Assembly (NCBI GenBank): GCA_026193295.1
Contig: JAPHSB010000105.1
Span: 1 to 8,414, forward strand
From: Lysobacterales bacterium
Lineage (GTDB): Bacteria; Pseudomonadota; Gammaproteobacteria; Xanthomonadales; SZUA-36
Length of the DNA stretch: 8,414 nucleotides
Direction: 5' to 3'
In this document: piece by piece, positions 5,671 to 8,414 of the stretch
Position numbering within the stretch: the first letter of the stretch is position 1
Layout of the letters: every line of letters begins with the position of its first letter
The notes under the pieces: generated by a model
Database searches by the model: none
What the model saw: only the letters and a program-made list of their open reading frames with translations
What the model was told of the DNA's origin: nothing
Translations under genes and position numbers: made by a program

Positions 5671-5687
5671 GAGCGTGGGCCACGCTC
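5671..5687. repeat. Inverted repeat at the cyclase stop codon
   Basis: GAGCGTGG-G-CCACGCTC, a perfect inverted repeat with 8-base arms around one base, overlapping the TGA of the cyclase gene. As RNA it would fold with about 6 pairs and a 5-base loop. There is no T run, so intrinsic termination is unlikely. Confidence 0.45.
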
Positions 5688-7371
5688 AGTCTTCGGTTTC
5701 TGGACCCAGTTTGGACATTGCCTTTTGCAGCATTTCGCGCGCGTAGAGTTTGTCCGCGTAGTTCAGCTTGTCGAAGTCAATGGACAAATTGAATCCTTTC
5801 AGGCGGGCCTTGATGTGCTCGCGTTCTTCCTGCAGGGTTTCGATCAGGTCGAGCACCGTATAGGTCATGACCGGGTAGGCGATCCCCTTCACCTCGATTT
5901 TCTTCTTTGGTTTGCAGGCAATGACGTCTTTGATCAGCGAGAAGGTATCTTCCGAAATCAGTATTTCATCAACTTCTGCAGCTGATTCCAGCCTGCTGGC
6001 GAGATTCACCGAACCGCCGACGATGGTGTAATCGAGCCGCTCCTCGGAACCAAAGTTGCCGACCGTGCAGAATCCCGTGTTGATGCCCATCCGCACATGC
6101 AAGGGGGTGGTGACGCCCAGCACGTCCCATTCCCGCCGCATGGCCGCGAGTTTCTTCTTCATGGCGATCGCCATCTTCACGCAGGCGATGGCATCTTCCT
6201 TCTCCCCGAGGGTTTCCGGGTCACCGAAGAAGATCATGATCGCATCCCCGATGTACTTGTCGATGGTGCCGCCGTGGTCCAAGGCAATCTTCGACATTTC
6301 GTTGAGATACTTGTTGAGAGCGCCGGTCAGCACCTCCGATTCGACCCGGTCGGTCAGCTCGGTGAATCCCTGGATGTCGGAGAAGAAGATGGTGAGCTTC
6401 TTGCGATAGGATTCGATCTTGACGTCGGACTTGCCTTCGAAAATGTTCTTGTAGACCTGCCGCGAGAGGTACTTGGCCAGCTTGTTGGAGAGCGCCTGCA
6501 ACTGCTCGTTTTTCGACTTTACTTCTGCATTGAGCCTGGTCAGGGAGCGGGCCCGGCTTTCCAGTTTCTTCTGCTGGGCTTTCAGCTTGAGTTCATTCTG
6601 TTTGCGCTCCGTGATATCACGGATGATGCCACCGTAAAAGCGGTCGTCGCCGATCAGCCAGGTCGACAAGGACAACTCCACGGGAATCAGCGTGCCATCC
6701 TTGTGCAGCCCCGACAGCTCGACCGTCTTGCCCATCACGTGGGTTTTGCCGCCGCCCGAGACCCGATCGATACCCTGCTCATGCGCAGACTTGAATTCAT
6801 CGGGAACTATGAGGGTCAGCGATTGGCCGATAACTTCATCCGGTTCATATCCGAAGATGGCCTTGGCTGCGGCGTTCCACGACAGTATGAAGCCGCTGGA
6901 ATCTGCGGTAATGATTGCGTCATTGGCTGTTTCCATGATCGAGCGCATGCGTGCCTCGGACGTGCGCAGCTCTTCCTCCATGCTTACCCGTTCGGATATG
7001 TCCCGGATGATGCCTCCGTAGTGATTCCGATCGCCCGCCATCCACTGCGAAAGGGTCAGCTCAATCGGAAACTCGGTGCCGTCTTTGCGCCGGCCCGCGA
7101 GCTGTACGGCGTGGCCGATGACGTGCTGCTCGCCGCCGGAATTAACCCGCTCGAGCCCCTGGTCGTGCGCCCCATGAAACCGCTTTGGAATGATGGCGTG
7201 TAATGATTTCCCGATCATCTCCCCGGCGGAGTAGCCAAATATCGATTCGGCGGCACGGTTCCACGAAATGACAGCTCCCGCATGGTCGATCGCGATCAGC
7301 GCATCCGTCGTGCTGTTCGCGATGGCTTCCAGATGGCTGGCCATGCTCCGCGATTGATTTGGTTTGCCCAT
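5686..7371 (-). CDS. PAS-PAS class III adenylate cyclase
   Basis: Predicted cytoplasmic sensor enzyme of 561 residues making cAMP. Domains in order: PAS1 (about 13-127), PAS2 (about 141-255), a charged coiled-coil linker (about 256-298), a class III cyclase domain (about 325-505) and a helical tail to 561. No membrane segment is visible. The catalytic set is complete: metal-binding D332 (FFSDIQGF) and D376 (KYIGDAIM), adenine-selecting K372 and D447 (LDYTIVGG), and transition-state N456 and R460 (VNLASRLE). The Lys/Asp pair indicates ATP rather than GTP as substrate. The PAS domains align without gaps, 128 residues apart, and are about half identical. Each has a His (H69, H197) where FixL and DosP carry their haem-ligating His. 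ATG 7371 has AAGGA 8 bases upstream. It is the last gene of a probable yccF-DUF924-cyclase operon, 54 bases after DUF924. Confidence 0.93.
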   Translation of the reverse strand: MGKPNQSRSMASHLEAIANSTTDALIAIDHAGAVISWNRAAESIFGYSAGEMIGKSLHAIIPKRFHGAHDQGLERVNSGGEQHVIGHAVQLAGRRKDGTEFPIELTLSQWMAGDRNHYGGIIRDISERVSMEEELRTSEARMRSIMETANDAIITADSSGFILSWNAAAKAIFGYEPDEVIGQSLTLIVPDEFKSAHEQGIDRVSGGGKTHVMGKTVELSGLHKDGTLIPVELSLSTWLIGDDRFYGGIIRDITERKQNELKLKAQQKKLESRARSLTRLNAEVKSKNEQLQALSNKLAKYLSRQVYKNIFEGKSDVKIESYRKKLTIFFSDIQGFTELTDRVESEVLTGALNKYLNEMSKIALDHGGTIDKYIGDAIMIFFGDPETLGEKEDAIACVKMAIAMKKKLAAMRREWDVLGVTTPLHVRMGINTGFCTVGNFGSEERLDYTIVGGSVNLASRLESAAEVDEILISEDTFSLIKDVIACKPKKKIEVKGIAYPVMTYTVLDLIETLQEEREHIKARLKGFNLSIDFDKLNYADKLYAREMLQKAMSKLGPETED

Positions 7372-7425
7372 TCGCCCGGTCCTTCAGAAAATGGTTTGAT
7401 TCGGTACAGACAACAACTTCGGGAT

Positions 7426-8034
7426 CTACTGTCCAAAGCGGGGGGCATCCCCGCCCAGGTATTCGGCTTCTTGCGGCGTGTTTTCACGACCAAGAACGCG
7501 GTTGCGGTGGGGAAAACGTCCAAATCGCGCAATGATCTCAAGGTGAATTCTCGCGAAAGAGAGAAATTCGTTTGTGAAAACCGGCCACTCGGCGTTTTCC
7601 CTGGCCAGTCGCTCGTACAGTTGCACCCCGGTCTCCTGGGCCTGCAGGTCTTCGAAATGCTGCAATGGCATGTAAAGGAAGGCACGTTGGATCGGTTGCA
7701 ACAGCCGGTCCTGGCCGGTGTGCACTGCGGCCAGGCACCAGGCGGCGGTCCGCGCATCATAGGCGAAGGCACGAGGGCTGCCGCGGAACAGGTTGCGCGG
7801 CAGCTGGTCCAGCGCGATCACCAGGGCGAGACGGCCTTCCGGCTGGTCCAGCCAGCGGTACAGGTGGCCTGCGGCGCACTGCTCGACGAGCTTGCCGTAC
7901 TTTTCCTCCAGGGCGGCGTCGCGTTCCGGATCCGCCCTGAACCACCAGCCCTGGCGGTCGGGGATCGCCAGCGGGCTGTCGAGCGTGTCCGCGAACCAGT
8001 CCGAGATCAGTTCCGACCAGGGCCAGTGCGCCAT
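7426..8034 (-). CDS. DUF924 family protein
   Basis: A 202-residue soluble, mostly helical protein of the DUF924 family (a TPR-like fold in known structures; function not established). Conserved family landmarks are WWF (30-32), LVIALDQLPRNLFRG (71-85), RAFLYMPLQHFED (117-129) and FGRFPHRNRVLGRENTPQE (171-189), followed by YL. These form the characteristic Arg/His/Asn-rich conserved surface. The start ATG 8034-8032 shares a base with the yccF stop codon (TGATG), so translation is coupled. The open frame continues 86 codons further upstream, but that stretch is antisense-like, Arg-rich sequence overlapping yccF and is not part of the protein. Length is in the normal family range and nothing is missing. 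Its pairing with a cyclase does not reveal its role. Confidence 0.92.
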   Translation of the reverse strand: MAHWPWSELISDWFADTLDSPLAIPDRQGWWFRADPERDAALEEKYGKLVEQCAAGHLYRWLDQPEGRLALVIALDQLPRNLFRGSPRAFAYDARTAAWCLAAVHTGQDRLLQPIQRAFLYMPLQHFEDLQAQETGVQLYERLARENAEWPVFTNEFLSFARIHLEIIARFGRFPHRNRVLGRENTPQEAEYLGGDAPRFGQ

Positions 8035-8411
8035 CAGAAACGCTCCCGCACTTCGAAGCCGAACGGCAAAAGCGCCAGACGGGTCATCTTCAGGTGCTGG
8101 GCGGCGATCGGCAAGCCGATAATGGTAATCGCAAAGGCGACTGCCAGTAACAGGTGCATCACGGCCAGCTCCAGCCCGGGCAGGATGATCCAGATGATGT
8201 TCATGATCACCGCGAGTGCGCCGCTGGGCGGTTCCTTCTCGCGGACTTCGCGCCCGAACGGCGCCAGCGCCAGCCCCGCGAGCTTGAAACACTGGATGCC
8301 GAAAGGGATGCCGATGATCGTGATGCAGAGCAGGATTGCGCCGAGCAGGTAGCCGAGCACGATGATGAAGCCGCCGAAGATCAGCCAGATGATGTTGAGC
8401 AGCAGGTTCAT
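8034..8411 (-). CDS. yccF: YccF family inner-membrane protein
   Basis: A 125-residue membrane protein made of two tandem YccF domains (about residues 6-56 and 71-121). Each begins NIIW, contains ITIIG(I/L)P and ends ALxPFGxEV, 65 residues apart, so the duplication is directly visible. Three to four hydrophobic helices are predicted. Function is unknown in general; E. coli YccF is slightly longer (148). The gene is complete: ATG at 8411-8409, only 3 bases from the right edge, so its Shine-Dalgarno and promoter lie outside the window. Its TGA overlaps the DUF924 start codon by one base. It is the first visible gene of the leftward yccF-DUF924-cyclase cluster; more genes may precede it. Confidence 0.93.
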   Translation of the reverse strand: MNLLLNIIWLIFGGFIIVLGYLLGAILLCITIIGIPFGIQCFKLAGLALAPFGREVREKEPPSGALAVIMNIIWIILPGLELAVMHLLLAVAFAITIIGLPIAAQHLKMTRLALLPFGFEVRERF

Positions 8412-8414
8412 GTC

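Larger units (their letters stand above)
5391..5685. other. Intergenic region between small protein gene and cyclase gene
   Basis: About 295 bases with no convincing gene. Reading leftward from the cyclase stop, it holds a hairpin at the stop codon, a second hairpin at 5622-5637, and an AT-rich stretch (about 5453-5565) much lower in GC than the surrounding genes. The AT-rich stretch contains a candidate promoter, a 10-base-spaced direct repeat and a tandem 8-mer. A long hairpin and the Shine-Dalgarno boxes of the small gene then follow. Neither strand shows a stem followed by a clean T run, so where the cyclase transcript ends is unclear. Confidence 0.6.

Noticed and set aside
5561..5746. 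Plus-strand 61-codon frame in the intergenic region
   Set aside because: It overlaps the end of the cyclase gene, lacks a ribosome site, and has no coherent composition.
6097..7203. Long plus-strand frame (368 codons) opposite the cyclase gene
   Set aside because: It is antisense to a fully convincing PAS-PAS-cyclase, shows no domain pattern, and reflects GC-biased codon structure of the real gene.
8035..8292. 86-codon N-terminal extension of the DUF924 gene
   Set aside because: It overlaps yccF, is Arg-rich and unlike the family; the coupled ATG at 8034 gives the normal N-terminus.
7282..8352. Long plus-strand frame (356 codons) opposite DUF924 and yccF
   Set aside because: It crosses three genes with clear family motifs on the minus strand and its translation resembles no protein family.
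1..8414. Mobile elements, CRISPR arrays, tRNA or rRNA genes, broken genes
   Set aside because: I looked on both strands and found no spaced repeat array, transposase motif, cloverleaf-like sequence or frameshifted core gene.

Overview
The window looks like ordinary chromosomal core sequence from a gammaproteobacterium: GC-rich, densely coding, with short gaps and translationally coupled genes. The evidence is a fis-purH pair, a divergent pyrE / exonuclease III pair of the kind found at the pyrE-crc locus of pseudomonads, an AmpG-type permease and a YccF protein. The genus cannot be fixed from this window, although the exonuclease III-ampG neighbourhood recalls xanthomonad-type genomes. I see no mobile elements, tRNA or rRNA genes, CRISPR arrays, or clearly foreign genes.

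Left block (1-3071, minus strand): five genes lie head to tail in the order pyrE, a secreted DUF4124 protein, a membrane-anchored zinc-ribbon DUF3426 protein, fis and purH (its 3' part lies outside the window). Gaps are -17, 1, 128 and 9 bases. The block therefore places a pyrimidine gene, a purine gene and the growth-phase regulator Fis in one direction, probably as one operon with a possible internal start before fis.

Centre (3072-5237): a 134-base divergent control region carries two back-to-back extended -10 candidates and a GC-rich hairpin in the presumed pyrE leader. On the plus strand follow a catalytically intact exonuclease III and an AmpG-like muropeptide permease that overlaps it by 8 bases. 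The exonuclease occupies the place that Crc, a catalytically dead relative, holds in Pseudomonas.

Right of centre (5238-5685): a 37-residue hydrophobic protein gene runs on the minus strand, convergent with ampG. It has a good Shine-Dalgarno site and a long leader containing a near-perfect hairpin capped by a GNRA-type loop. The AT-rich upstream stretch holds a candidate promoter and small repeats.

Right block (5686-8411, minus strand): yccF, a DUF924 gene starting on the yccF stop codon, and a cytoplasmic PAS-PAS-class III adenylate cyclase, probably one operon. The cyclase has all catalytic residues. Its two PAS domains are a gapless internal duplication, and each carries a His at the position of the haem-ligating His of FixL/DosP, so gas or redox control of cAMP synthesis is a testable idea.

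The items most worth following up are the small membrane protein with its structured leader, the possible haem-PAS cyclase, and the active exonuclease III at the Crc position.
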